NCBI RefSeq assembly: GCF_014205175.1
Contig: NZ_JACHNA010000001.1
Location: 1,798,001-1,862,000 of the forward strand
From: Micrococcus cohnii
Lineage (GTDB): Bacteria > Actinomycetota > Actinomycetes > Actinomycetales > Micrococcaceae
DNA: 64,000 bases
Direction: 5' to 3'
Part shown: positions 33,432 to 42,381 of the stretch, piece by piece
How the letters are laid out: each line of letters opens with the position of its first letter
Position numbering within the stretch: position 1 is the first letter of the stretch
Translations under genes and position numbers: made by a program
Notes under the pieces: generated by a model
The model's input: the letters and a program-made list of their open reading frames with translations, nothing else
Database searches by the model: none
Told to the model about the DNA's origin: nothing

Positions 33432-34643
33432 TCAGTCGCCCCGGTCCACGCCCTCCTCGAGCCGGTCCAGGCCGAGCCCCGGCCCGCCGGTCAGCCGCAG
33501 CTGCCCGTCGTCACAGAACCCTCCGGCCGGCAGCGGGGAGGCGAACCAGGCGGGCGGGTCGAGGTCGACCATCGTGACAGCCGGGTGCGCGAACGCGAGA
33601 TGCGCCCCGGCGGCGATCCCGATGCGCGGCTCCATCATCGCCCCGACCATGCACGCCAGTCCGGCCTCAGCGGCCACGTCGGCGACGGCGAGCGCCTCCC
33701 CGAGCGAGCCGGTCTTGGCGAGCTTGATGTTCAGCATGTCCGCTGCACCCGCCTCGACGATCCGGCGGGCGTCGTCGGCGCCCCACACGGACTCATCGGC
33801 CATGATCGGCACGGGCGAGGCCGCCCGCACGCGCGCCATGCCGGCCAGGTCCTCGCGCGCGACGGGCTGCTCGACCAGGTCGATCGGCAGCCCGTCGGCG
33901 GCGAAGCTCTCGAGCACCCGCACGGCCTGCTCGGGCGTCCACCCCTGGTTGGCGTCGATGCGCAGGCGCACCCCCGGGGCGGCCTCGGCGACGGCGGCGA
34001 GCCGCTCACGGTCGGCCTCGGGGTCGCGGCCGAGCTTGATCTTGAGGATCGAGTACCCGTCGGCGACGGCCTGCCGGGCCCGCTGTGCCATCGTTGCGGG
34101 GTCTTCGAGGGAGACGGTCATGTCCGAGGCCAGCGCCGCCTCCCGGTCCAGGCGGACGCCCCGATCAGCCCCGAGCAGCTCGACCAGCGGCACCCCGAGA
34201 GAGCGGGCGAGCGCGTCGTGCACCGCCACGTCGACGGCCGAGCGGGCGCTCGAGGTGTGGCAGGTGCGGGCCGCGCCGGCACCACCGCTCCGAGCCGCTC
34301 CCGTGCCTCCCGTGCCGCCGTCGACCGCCTGCCGGGCCCGGGTGGCGAGCTCATCGGGGGTCCCCTCGGCGTCGGTCAGCGCGGCCGCGATCGGACCGTT
34401 CACGGCCGCGAGGATCGTCTCGGCGCTCTCCCCGGTCACCGCGACGGTCTCGGCCGCCGAGCCCTGGCCGCGCGCCCCGTCGTCCAGCTCGACGTCCACC
34501 ACCACGTAGGCGACGGCCTCGGTGCGGCGCTGGGCCGTCACGAAGGGCCGCAGCAGCCGGGAGGCATGCGCGTGGGCGCGGATCTGGCGTAGACGGACGG
34601 TGCCCCCACGGGCGGGGGCGGTGCTCTCAGGCTCGGCGCTCAT
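33432..34643 (-). CDS. Enolase-superfamily dipeptide epimerase
   Basis: This is a 403-residue enzyme of the muconate-lactonizing/L-Ala-D/L-Glu epimerase group. The catalytic lysines are in KIK (Lys201, Lys203) and NIKLAK (Lys307). Metal ligands are Asp230 (RIDANQGW), Glu258 (VEQPV) and Asp283 (MADES). This set fits L-Ala-D-Glu or related dipeptide epimerisation in murein-peptide recycling. It begins 2 bases after the stop of the DUF819 membrane gene, a tight operon. A Gly/Ala insert near 108-126 is unusual. Exact dipeptide specificity is unknown. Confidence 0.88.
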   Translation of the reverse strand: MSAEPESTAPARGGTVRLRQIRAHAHASRLLRPFVTAQRRTEAVAYVVVDVELDDGARGQGSAAETVAVTGESAETILAAVNGPIAAALTDAEGTPDELATRARQAVDGGTGGTGAARSGGAGAARTCHTSSARSAVDVAVHDALARSLGVPLVELLGADRGVRLDREAALASDMTVSLEDPATMAQRARQAVADGYSILKIKLGRDPEADRERLAAVAEAAPGVRLRIDANQGWTPEQAVRVLESFAADGLPIDLVEQPVAREDLAGMARVRAASPVPIMADESVWGADDARRIVEAGAADMLNIKLAKTGSLGEALAVADVAAEAGLACMVGAMMEPRIGIAAGAHLAFAHPAVTMVDLDPPAWFASPLPAGGFCDDGQLRLTGGPGLGLDRLEEGVDRGD

Positions 34644-34645
34644 GC

Positions 34646-35797
34646 TCACAAGCCTGACATGATCTGCCCTCCGAGCAGGCCGATCCACGTGCCCATGAGC
34701 GAGCCGATCAGGGCGAAGAGCACGCCGACCGGCACGAGCTGCCGGTTGAACGCGCCGGCCACCACGGGGGCGGAGGCGATGCCGCCGACGTTCGCCACCG
34801 AGGCGACGGCGACGGAGAACAGCTCGGTGCGGGTGAGCTTCGCGTAGATCAGCATGATCACGGCGTGCACGACGAGCACCGTCACACCCGCCACCAGGTA
34901 CACCGGGGCCTCGGTCAGCGCCGAAAAGTCGGAGCCGGAGGCGATCTGGCCGATCACGACGAACAGCAGAACCGTCGCGATCTGCTGCGAGCCGGGGATG
35001 CGGCCGAGCGGGGTCTGCGCCGCGATGAGGCCGAGCACCGAGACCAGCAGGATGGTCCAGGCGGTCGAGTTCATCACCTCACCGACCTCGGGCATGGCCT
35101 CGCCGACCGTGATGGCGCCCCAGGCGATCAGGAGCGAGCCGAGGATCAGGCCGATGACGGCGGGCACGGTGATCGGCCGGTCGTCATGCTCGGCGGCGCC
35201 CATGTGGGCGTTCAAGTAGGAGGTGTCCGCCCGGGTGAAGCGGTTGAAGCGGTCGGAGAACATGACCGAGGAGAAGACGATCATCAGCCACAGCGAGTAG
35301 ACGATCGTGTCCGTGATCAGGGCGTAGCCGAAGATGTTCTCGGGGGCCTGGAGGATGTCCTGCACCGCGGCCATGTTGGCGCTGCCGCCGGTCCACGAGC
35401 CGAGCAGGGCCGCCAGGGCCTTCCACGCTTCGGGGTCGAGCGCGGCCCGGAACGCCAGGAACGCGACGACGATGCCCACGAGCAGCGAGAGCGAGGTGAC
35501 GGCGTAGGTCAGCAGCAGCTTGGGGCCGAGGGAGAGGATGCGCCGCAGGTCGCAGCCGAGCAGCAGCAGGAAGATCATCGCCGGCAGGGCGAAGTCCTTG
35601 AGATTCTTGAGCGGCTCGCGCGTCGCGTCCTCGGTGCCGAACAGGCCGGCGGAGTTCAGGGCGGCGCAGAGCAGATACATGAGGACGACGGCCGGGACGT
35701 AACGGAAGAACTTCCAGCCGGCGGTCTTGTCCAGTACGAGGAGGATCGCCGCGAGTCCGCAGACCACGGCGATCATGAGCAGGCCGTTCGTGATCAA
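34646..35797 (-). CDS. DUF819-family membrane protein (putative transporter)
   Basis: This is a 383-residue membrane protein with about ten hydrophobic segments, matching the DUF819 (YjcL) family: LLLLGCDLRRILSLGPKLLL, ALLGSWTGGSANMAAVQDIL and VASVANVGGIASAPVVAGAF. No ATG fits; a TTG at 35797 lies 5 bases after TGGGAGG and opens exactly at the first membrane segment (LITNGLLMIAVV). Longer readings are Arg/Pro-rich. The family has no proven substrate. The 2-base linkage to a dipeptide epimerase suggests uptake or export of murein dipeptides. Confidence 0.85.
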   Translation of the reverse strand: MITNGLLMIAVVCGLAAILLVLDKTAGWKFFRYVPAVVLMYLLCAALNSAGLFGTEDATREPLKNLKDFALPAMIFLLLLGCDLRRILSLGPKLLLTYAVTSLSLLVGIVVAFLAFRAALDPEAWKALAALLGSWTGGSANMAAVQDILQAPENIFGYALITDTIVYSLWLMIVFSSVMFSDRFNRFTRADTSYLNAHMGAAEHDDRPITVPAVIGLILGSLLIAWGAITVGEAMPEVGEVMNSTAWTILLVSVLGLIAAQTPLGRIPGSQQIATVLLFVVIGQIASGSDFSALTEAPVYLVAGVTVLVVHAVIMLIYAKLTRTELFSVAVASVANVGGIASAPVVAGAFNRQLVPVGVLFALIGSLMGTWIGLLGGQIMSGL

Positions 35798-35958
35798 CGG
35801 AGCCTCCCAGGGGTCGAAGTGGGCGGCGTCGGCAGGTGGACGCGGGGGCGTCCGGCGACGCCGGGTGCGAGAGTGACGCCGATCACTATAGCTGTGGGCA
35901 GGGTCAGTGACGTGCGCGGGGTCGGTGACGTGCACACCGGACAGGCAGACTGGCCCGC

Positions 35959-36843
35959 ATGAACGACCACCGTATGCGCACCGTCCAGCTGAGCGCCTCC
36001 GGTCAGGAGGCGATGATCCTGCCCGCCGAGTTCGGCACCGGCGTCGAGCTGGCGATCGGCGGGACGGTGCAGTCGCACGTGGACCCCGACGATCCGAGGC
36101 TCGTGCGCTACGAGTATCTGCGGCGGATCGCCACCGTGTTCGACGTGGCCGACGCGCCGGGCGCACCGCTGCGGACGCTGCACCTCGGGGCGGGGGCGCT
36201 CACCTTGCCGCGGTACCTGCAGGCGACTCGGCCGGGGTCCGAGCAGCTCGTCGTGGACCTGGACCGAGAGCTCGTGGACTTCGTCGTGGGCGCCCTGCCG
36301 CTGCCGGCGGGGACGCGGCTGGAGTCGATCGTCGGGGACGCCCGGATGGTCGCCGTGGATCTGCTGATGGAGGGGGAGCGCTTCGACGCGGTCGTGCTGG
36401 ACATCGGCACGGGCGAGGACGGGGCCGAGCACCTGCGCGGCACCGAGTTCTACGCCGAGCTGCTGGGGCTCGTCGGGGTCGGGGCGGACGCAGCCGGCGG
36501 CGGTGAAGCGGAGGCCGAGGGCGGCGTGCTCCTGGTGAACATCGGCGATGACCCGGGCCTGCGGTTCCTCGGCACGCAGATCCGGGCGCTCGACGAGGCG
36601 GCGCGGGCCGGCGGTCCAGGCGGCCGCGATGCCGGGACCGGCAGCGGTGACGCCGAGCTCGGCGTGTGGACCCTGGCCGACGCGGGAATGCTTGAGCGCC
36701 GGGAGGCCGGGAACGCGGTGCTCGCGGTCGGGCCGGGGCTCAACGAGGTGGTGGCCGAACGGCTGCGCGCCGCCGGCCCCCACCCGGCTGCCGTGCTGAA
36801 CCCGGCCGAGTCGCGGGAGCTGGCAGACCGCTTGACCGGTTGA
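35959..36843 (+). CDS. Spermidine-synthase-like methyltransferase-fold protein
   Basis: This is a 294-residue Rossmann-fold protein of the SpeE-like actinobacterial branch. RTLHLGAGALTLPRYLQATR is the nucleotide/decarboxy-SAM loop, followed by VVDLDRELVD and FDAVVLDIGTG. The polyamine-binding aspartates of true spermidine synthases are not obvious, so the reaction is open. Two Gly/Ala insertions (about 175-190 and 215-230) are present. CAGACT is 7 bases before the ATG, a possible leaderless -10. Confidence 0.8.
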   Translation: MNDHRMRTVQLSASGQEAMILPAEFGTGVELAIGGTVQSHVDPDDPRLVRYEYLRRIATVFDVADAPGAPLRTLHLGAGALTLPRYLQATRPGSEQLVVDLDRELVDFVVGALPLPAGTRLESIVGDARMVAVDLLMEGERFDAVVLDIGTGEDGAEHLRGTEFYAELLGLVGVGADAAGGGEAEAEGGVLLVNIGDDPGLRFLGTQIRALDEAARAGGPGGRDAGTGSGDAELGVWTLADAGMLERREAGNAVLAVGPGLNEVVAERLRAAGPHPAAVLNPAESRELADRLTG

Positions 36844-36943
36844 ACCCACCCCGAGGCCAGGACCCAGGCCCTGTCCCTCAGCACACCCACCCCTACCGAA
36901 CGGGCTACCGCCCCTGCTGCCTCCGCCTCCCCAGCCGAACGAT

Positions 36944-36991
36944 GGTGCAGTCATGCCAACAAACGGCCCGATTCCTTGGAACTACTGCACC
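36944..36991. terminator. Imperfect hairpin between convergent genes
   Basis: GGTGCAGTCATGCCAA and TTGGAACTACTGCACC pair at 13 of 16 positions around a 16-base loop, about 100 bases from the stops of both convergent genes. The rest of the 249-bp gap shows nothing else. Confidence 0.4.
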
Positions 36992-37092
36992 CGCGTTGCC
37001 CGGACCCCCGCTGTGGGCCGGTCAGCCGATGCCTGTCCTGCCCACTGAGCGCACGTCGCCCAGCCCCGCGCCCACGTCGTCGGCCACCCCTC

Positions 37093-38670
37093 TCAGCGCA
37101 CCTGCTCCCGCAGCACGTTACGGCGGATCTTGCCGCTGGGCGTCGCCGGCAACTCGTCGAGGTAGGTGATTGCCCTCGGGTATGCGTGCCGCGCATAGGT
37201 GCTCTTCACGAACTCCTGCAGCTCGGCGGTCAGCGCGTCGTCACCCGTGCGCCCCTCGGCCAGCACGACGAAGGCGTGCGCAATCTCCCCGCGCTCGACG
37301 TCGGGGGCCGCCACGACGGCTGACGCGGCCACCGCCGGGTGCTTGGCCAGGGTGGACTCGATGTCGAACGGGCCGATCCGGTAGCCGGCCATCAGGATCA
37401 CGTCGTCGTCGCGGGACATGAACCGGAAGATCCCGTCGCCGTCGCACGTGGCGAGGTCGCCGGTCAGGTACCAGCGGCCGTCGTCGGTGAACTTGTCCTT
37501 GGGGTCCTCGCGGTCGGAGCCGTAGCCGACGAAGCTCATGAACGGCGAGGCCGCCACCTCGATCGCGAGACGGCCCATCCGGCCGCGCGGAGCCTCGTCG
37601 GTCGAGTCGGTCTCGAGCACGGCCATCCGCCAGCCCGGCAGCGCGACGCCCGTCGTGCCGGGCACCGGATCCGGGGCACCGTCGACGGCCTGCGGGAAGC
37701 CGGCGCACATGCCGAGCTCGGTCTGCCCGTAGTGGTCGTGCACAGGATGGCCGCGGTCCCGGGTCCAGTCGAAGACGTCGGGGCTGAGCGGCTCTCCGGC
37801 CGAGGAGATGCGGCGCAAGGCAGGCAGCTCACGCGCCCCGTCGCTGTTCTTCAGGGCTCGCAGGGCGGTGGGGGCGGCGGCGAAGTCAGTGACCTCGAGC
37901 CGCTCGAGCAGCTCCCACGTGGCCTCAGCCTTGAAGGTGTCGGCGACCACGATGCTCGGGACGCCGACCAGGAGTGGCCCGACGATCACGGTGTAGAGGC
38001 CGTAGGCCCAGCCCGGGTCCGCGGCGGACCAGAACACGGCGTCGGGCTCGAGGCCGAGCGCATACCGCATGTAACCGGTCCAGCCGGTGAGGTGGTGGCG
38101 GGTGTGGACGACGGCCTTTGGCTTGCCGGTGGTTCCGGAGGTGAACAGGTGCACGAGAGGGACATCGGGGCCGACGCCGCCCCGGTCCGCCACCGGCTCG
38201 GCGGCATCGACGTCGGCCTGGAAATCGGGGTCGTCGACCTGGAGCACGGTCCAGGCACCGTCCGGAATCTTGCCCGCCTGAGCGGACTCGGTGACGACGA
38301 CGCCCGCCCCCGAACGCTCGAGCCGATCGCGCACGGCCTCGGTCTCGAACGCCGTGAACAGGGGCAGGTAGACCGCGCCGAGCCGCCAGGCGGCGAGGAT
38401 GGTGGCGGGCAGGTCGAGGCACTTGCCGACGAGGGTGGCGACGCGACTGCCCGGCCCGATGCCGTGGCCGGCGAGGACAGACGCGATGCGCGCGGACCGG
38501 GCGTCGAGGTCCGCGTAGGTGTGTCGGATGCTCTCCCCGTCGGCGCCGACGACGACGTAGGCCACGGCGTCCCGCGGGTGCTCGTGCAGGAGCAGGTTGA
38601 CGACGGTGCGGTCAGGGTCGGCCAGGCGATCGACGATCTGCCGGATGTCCTGGTGGTCGACGGTGGTCAC
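37093..38670 (-). CDS. Acyl-CoA synthetase (AMP-forming)
   Basis: This is a 525-residue ANL-family adenylate-forming enzyme. The phosphate loop is HLFTSGTTGKPKAVVHTRHH, the A5 motif YGQTELGMCAGFP, the A7 motif YLTGDLATCDGDGIFRFMSR and the C-terminal catalytic Lys is in TPSGKIRRN. It couples a short- or medium-chain acid, such as acetate or a related carboxylate, to CoA; the acid is not certain. The GTG at 38670 has AAAGGA 7 bases upstream, and the frame beyond to 38727 lacks support. It is monocistronic. Confidence 0.92.
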   Translation of the reverse strand: MTTVDHQDIRQIVDRLADPDRTVVNLLLHEHPRDAVAYVVVGADGESIRHTYADLDARSARIASVLAGHGIGPGSRVATLVGKCLDLPATILAAWRLGAVYLPLFTAFETEAVRDRLERSGAGVVVTESAQAGKIPDGAWTVLQVDDPDFQADVDAAEPVADRGGVGPDVPLVHLFTSGTTGKPKAVVHTRHHLTGWTGYMRYALGLEPDAVFWSAADPGWAYGLYTVIVGPLLVGVPSIVVADTFKAEATWELLERLEVTDFAAAPTALRALKNSDGARELPALRRISSAGEPLSPDVFDWTRDRGHPVHDHYGQTELGMCAGFPQAVDGAPDPVPGTTGVALPGWRMAVLETDSTDEAPRGRMGRLAIEVAASPFMSFVGYGSDREDPKDKFTDDGRWYLTGDLATCDGDGIFRFMSRDDDVILMAGYRIGPFDIESTLAKHPAVAASAVVAAPDVERGEIAHAFVVLAEGRTGDDALTAELQEFVKSTYARHAYPRAITYLDELPATPSGKIRRNVLREQVR

Positions 38671-38856
38671 AGTGCGTCCTTTCGCCGGGGTCTCGGCGCT
38701 GCAGGCCGCTGCCGCCCGACGCCTCATTCAAGACGGCACGACAGTGTGTTCTGCAGCACATTCTCGGCGCAGGCTACTCCAAGCGGCGGCATCGAGTCGC
38801 TGTGCGACGGGCGGCGGACCGCGTGACCGAAGAAGGGGCACGACTGCTGGCACGTC

Positions 38857-40215
38857 TCACGTGACGCTGCGGGCCAGCGCCGGCCGCGTCACGTCGACGC
38901 CCAGACGGACGAGCAGCACACCGAGGGCCAGGCACGTGAGCATCGTCAGCATGCTGGCCGGCGCCAGGAACACCCCGGCCCCCAGGATCGGCGCAGCCGT
39001 GACGACGGCGAACACCATGCTCACCGTCAGCACGGTGTCAAGCGCGGACATCACGGCCCGCCGACGCATGGCGTGCAGGGTGCGCAACGGCATGCCTGCC
39101 CACGTCAGCCCCCGGTGCAACTCGGCCCGATCGAGCACCTGAGCCGCCTGGGCGATGGCAACGGAGCAGCCGGCCAGCAGGAACGAGATCACCATGGTGA
39201 CGAGCACGCCCGTGCGCATGTCGAGCATGAGCGTCAGGTCCTCGCCCGTCGCACCCGCACCGGTCGAATCGGTCCCGGCGGCGCTGAGCAGGCCGAAGCC
39301 GGCCGCTCCCACCGTGCCCACGTAGGTGGTCAGCGCGACGCCGCCGACCTGCCGCCACGCCAGCTTCGGCGACTCGAGGACGGTCCGTGCCGCCACCAGC
39401 CGGTCGGCGGTGCGCGCTCGTCGCGCCTGCCGTCGGGCGACGACCGCGAGCACCCACGGCCCCAACAGCTGCACGCCGATCAACGGCACCAGCAGCGTTA
39501 CGACCAACAGAGACGCCATCGTGACCATGTCCGCCGACGCGCCCATGAGCGTGCCGGTGGCCTGTGCCGCCACGAGCAGTCCGACGGCAAGCAGCACCCG
39601 GGTCCAGGCCGCGCGTTCCGGTCGCCGCCGGGTGCGCACGCCCAACGGCGTGACCTCGACGGCCCGCAGCCCGGCCAGAGCGGAGAGGGCGCCGAGGACG
39701 ACGACGCCCGTGACGATTCCCGCCGTCGCCGGCAGGCCGAGCCACTGCGCCGCGACGCCGATGCGGCGGCCGGCGAAAGGAAGGAGGCCGATCAGCGGCA
39801 TGAGCGCCAGCCAGCCGAGCAGCCCGACCACCGCTCCCGCCGCGGCCAGGACGGCGGCCTCGGCGACTGCGAGCGTCCGGATCATGCCCCGGGAGGCGCC
39901 CAGGAGCCGCAGCGAGGACAGCCGTTCGTCACGTCGTCGTGCGAGCAGGCGGGCGGCGGAGGCGGCCAGCGAGCACAGCGGGACGAGCAGCAGGCCCAGT
40001 GCGAGCGCCGCGAGCACGCGGTAGACGTCGACGAGGTACGGGTCGCCGAAGCCGCCGAGCCGGAAGAAGAATGCTCCACCGCCGACAACGCCGAGGGTCA
40101 GGGCCGTGACCACTGCGAACGCGGCCACCGGCAGCGTCCAAACGCCGCGGTCGGCGAAGAGCCGGCAGAGGAACAGGCGGACGACGGACAGGGAGGGGGT
40201 GCGCCGGCGGCTCAT
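38857..40215 (-). CDS. FtsX-like ABC transporter permease
   Basis: This is a 452-residue permease with a MacB/FtsX-type repeated domain. Membrane segments cluster near residues 25-50, 65-85, 115-140, 165-185, 205-235, 285-310, 340-360 and 400-430. The segment RRRDERLSSLRLLGASRGMI is the usual coupling loop of FtsX repeats. It overlaps the ATPase gene start by 4 bases (ATGA) and follows it in the same operon. Such pairs move peptides or lipids, or resist cell-wall antibiotics. The substrate is unknown. Confidence 0.88.
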   Translation of the reverse strand: MSRRRTPSLSVVRLFLCRLFADRGVWTLPVAAFAVVTALTLGVVGGGAFFFRLGGFGDPYLVDVYRVLAALALGLLLVPLCSLAASAARLLARRRDERLSSLRLLGASRGMIRTLAVAEAAVLAAAGAVVGLLGWLALMPLIGLLPFAGRRIGVAAQWLGLPATAGIVTGVVVLGALSALAGLRAVEVTPLGVRTRRRPERAAWTRVLLAVGLLVAAQATGTLMGASADMVTMASLLVVTLLVPLIGVQLLGPWVLAVVARRQARRARTADRLVAARTVLESPKLAWRQVGGVALTTYVGTVGAAGFGLLSAAGTDSTGAGATGEDLTLMLDMRTGVLVTMVISFLLAGCSVAIAQAAQVLDRAELHRGLTWAGMPLRTLHAMRRRAVMSALDTVLTVSMVFAVVTAAPILGAGVFLAPASMLTMLTCLALGVLLVRLGVDVTRPALARSVT

Positions 40216-41054
40216 CGCGCATCCTCCTCGATGCGGCCGTCGCGCACCCGGATCAGCCGCGCGCAGCGGGCGGCCACGGCGTCGTCGTGGGTGACGACCA
40301 CCAGGGTGCGACCGCGCGAGACCGTCGAGTCGATGAGCGCGTCCATGACGGTGGCAGAGGTGTCGCTGTCCAGGGCGCCGGTCGGCTCGTCGGCGAACAC
40401 CACGTCCGGCTCCCCGGCCTGGGCCCGGGCGATCGCCACGCGCTGGCGCTGACCGCCGGAGAGCTCCCCCGGACGGCGCGCCTCCATGCCGGCCAGCCCG
40501 AGGGAGGCCAGCCAGCCGGCGCCGCGTCGTTCGGCCTCTGGACGGGGCACGCCGTTGAGCATGAGCGGCATGGCGACGTTCTCGACGGCCGTCAGCTCGG
40601 GCAGCAGCAGGCCTTCCTGGAAGACGAAGCCGAGTCGTTCGCGGCGCAGGGCGGCGCGCCGCTCCTCGTCGAGCCCGGTGACCTCGACGTCGGGGTGTCG
40701 ACCGCCGCCGAGCAGGACCGTCCCGGAGTCCGGGGCGGTGATGCCGGAGAGCGTGTGCAGCAGGGTGGTCTTGCCGGAGCCCGAGGGGCCCATGATGGCG
40801 ACGGACTCGCCCGTGCGCAGGTCGAGGTTGACTCCGTCGAGGGCCCGGACGGGGCCGTAGACCTTGGTCAGGCCGCGGGCGGCGAGGGCGACGCGTGGGC
40901 CGGACGCCAACGCGGTCGGGGCTCCGGCGGGCGCGAGAGGAGCGGGGGCAGGGTCAGGAGGGGAGGCGGGGCTGTGGTCCATGTCCTCCAGCTTCGTCGG
41001 CGGGACATCGGCCCGCGTCTGCCCCGAGGAGGAGTCCGAGCGGCGCTGGGTCAT
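40212..41054 (-). CDS. ABC transporter ATPase (LolD/MacB type)
   Basis: This is a 280-residue ATPase of the MacB/LolD class. Walker A is IMGPSGSGKTTLL, the Q-loop FVFQEGLLLPEL, signature LSGGQRQR and Walker B VVFADEPTGALD, with switch His in VVTHDD. The N-terminal 55 residues are a Pro/Ala-rich tail; Met25 at 40982, with GGAGG close upstream, is an alternative start. It partners the permease that follows. The cupin gene ends 34 bases upstream on the same strand and may be co-transcribed. Confidence 0.92.
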   Translation of the reverse strand: MTQRRSDSSSGQTRADVPPTKLEDMDHSPASPPDPAPAPLAPAGAPTALASGPRVALAARGLTKVYGPVRALDGVNLDLRTGESVAIMGPSGSGKTTLLHTLSGITAPDSGTVLLGGGRHPDVEVTGLDEERRAALRRERLGFVFQEGLLLPELTAVENVAMPLMLNGVPRPEAERRGAGWLASLGLAGMEARRPGELSGGQRQRVAIARAQAGEPDVVFADEPTGALDSDTSATVMDALIDSTVSRGRTLVVVTHDDAVAARCARLIRVRDGRIEEDAR

Positions 41055-41088
41055 ACCCGGGGCGGAGGGGCCGGGCCGGGCGCCTCCC

Positions 41089-41496
41089 TCAGGTCAGCAT
41101 CGTGAGCAGCAGCAGGTTCACAGGCTCGCCCGCGTCGGCCGGGGCGGCCACGGCATGCCGCACATGGGCGGGCAGGTGGACGATGACGCCCGGGTCGAGC
41201 CGGACGGTCCGCTCTCCGACGGTGAACTCGAGCGTGCCGGCGAGGCACTGCACGGTGATGGGGTGGGCGGCCTCATGGTCCGGCCAGGACTGCCCCGGCG
41301 CGAAGGAGAACGTGATGATGTTCGCGCCGTCGCCGGAGTGGTGCCGATGCACGGCCCCGCGGTCGCGGGACGGATCCGGCGCGGGGGCGTCGGAGATCAG
41401 ATCCAGGACGGTCATCTGGCCCGCGGGGTCGGTGGCAACAGTGGCGTCGGGTCCGGCGGCGGAGTCAGCGGCGTTGGCGGGGTCAGTGGCGTTCAT
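41089..41496 (-). CDS. Small cupin-domain protein
   Basis: This is a 135-residue protein with one cupin barrel. The first cupin motif is around GQSWPDHEAAHPITVQCLAG and the second around PGVIVHLPAHVRHAV; His residues in both could hold a metal. The N-terminal 45 residues are Ala/Asp-rich. TAGCGT stands 6 bases before the ATG. The ATG overlaps, on the opposite strand, the ATG proposed for the DUF2975 gene. The ligand is unknown. Confidence 0.8.
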   Translation of the reverse strand: MNATDPANAADSAAGPDATVATDPAGQMTVLDLISDAPAPDPSRDRGAVHRHHSGDGANIITFSFAPGQSWPDHEAAHPITVQCLAGTLEFTVGERTVRLDPGVIVHLPAHVRHAVAAPADAGEPVNLLLLTMLT

Positions 41497-42163
41497 GCCC
41501 CGACGCTACCGCCCCGGCCGACAGTCACCACACCGCACCGACCAGCGCCCCACCCGCCCCCAGATCGACCCGCTCCGTTTCGACCGCGCGGACACGATCA
41601 TCACGGGCGTCGTCATGCTCCTCGCCTCGCTTGGCGGCCTCTGGGCCGGCGTCGTCTCCCCCGCGCTCGCGTGGGCCACCGGGCGGCCGTTCACCCGCAC
41701 GATCGACGCCCCCGACGGCGCCGCACTGCGCTCGAACCCCGGTTCGGACGCCGTCGCCGAGTCGGCCGCCGCAACGATCCCCTCCCCCGACGCCCCGCTG
41801 TGGATCGCCCGCCTCATCGAGGGCGGTCTGCACGCCGCGCTGCTCGTCGCCATCCTGTGGCTGCTGTGGGGCGTCATCCGGTCCGTCACGCACGGCCGGG
41901 CGTTCGACCGCGCCAACGTCGCCCGCCTGCGATGGCTGGCGGGGCTGCTGATCCTCGGTGCGGCCCTGTGCGGCTCGGTCTCGGGCGTCGTCTCCGGCAT
42001 GACGCAGAACGCCGTGTTCGTGCGCCCCGGGACGACGGTGATGTTCGAGGCCTCGTTCCACTGGCACCTGCTGGCGATCGGCGCAGGCCTGCTCTCCGCG
42101 TGCCTCGCGGAGGCGTTCCGGCGCGGGGCTCGCCTCGAGGACGACGTCGAGGGGCTGGTCTGA
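41495..42163 (+). CDS. DUF2975 membrane protein
   Basis: This is a 222-residue membrane protein with four hydrophobic segments (about 40-60, 105-125, 150-170, 195-210), fitting DUF2975 (YoaS-like). The end AFRRGARLEDDVEGLV precedes the HTH gene that starts one base into its stop (TGATG). DUF2975-HTH pairs recur in many bacteria. No ribosome site or clear -10 supports the ATG at 41495, but no other start fits before the first segment. Function is unknown. Confidence 0.75.
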   Translation: MPRRYRPGRQSPHRTDQRPTRPQIDPLRFDRADTIITGVVMLLASLGGLWAGVVSPALAWATGRPFTRTIDAPDGAALRSNPGSDAVAESAAATIPSPDAPLWIARLIEGGLHAALLVAILWLLWGVIRSVTHGRAFDRANVARLRWLAGLLILGAALCGSVSGVVSGMTQNAVFVRPGTTVMFEASFHWHLLAIGAGLLSACLAEAFRRGARLEDDVEGLV

Positions 42164-42381
42164 TGCCGGTCGAGGAGCCGCACCGCGTCGTCTGCCACCT
42201 GGACCGGCTGCTTCAGGCCCGAGGCATGACGCTCGCGGCCCTCGCGGAGCAGGTCGGGGTGACGGTGGCGAATCTGTCCGCCCTGAAGAACCAGCGGGCG
42301 AAGGCCGTCCGCTTCACGACGCTGACGGCGCTGTGCGAGGCGCTGGACTGCCAGCCCGGGGACCTGTTCAGCGTCGGCTGA
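42163..42381 (+). CDS. Cro/CI-type HTH regulator (YozG-like)
   Basis: This is a 72-residue single-domain helix-turn-helix protein (CHLDRLLQARGMTLAALAEQ, VGVTVANLSALKNQRAKAVR, LTALCEALDCQPGDLF). It matches the HTH_26 group that accompanies DUF2975 membrane proteins. The ATG overlaps the upstream stop by one base, so translation is coupled. Its 3' end overlaps the convergent DMT gene by 14 bases. It probably controls its own operon. Confidence 0.88.
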   Translation: MPVEEPHRVVCHLDRLLQARGMTLAALAEQVGVTVANLSALKNQRAKAVRFTTLTALCEALDCQPGDLFSVG

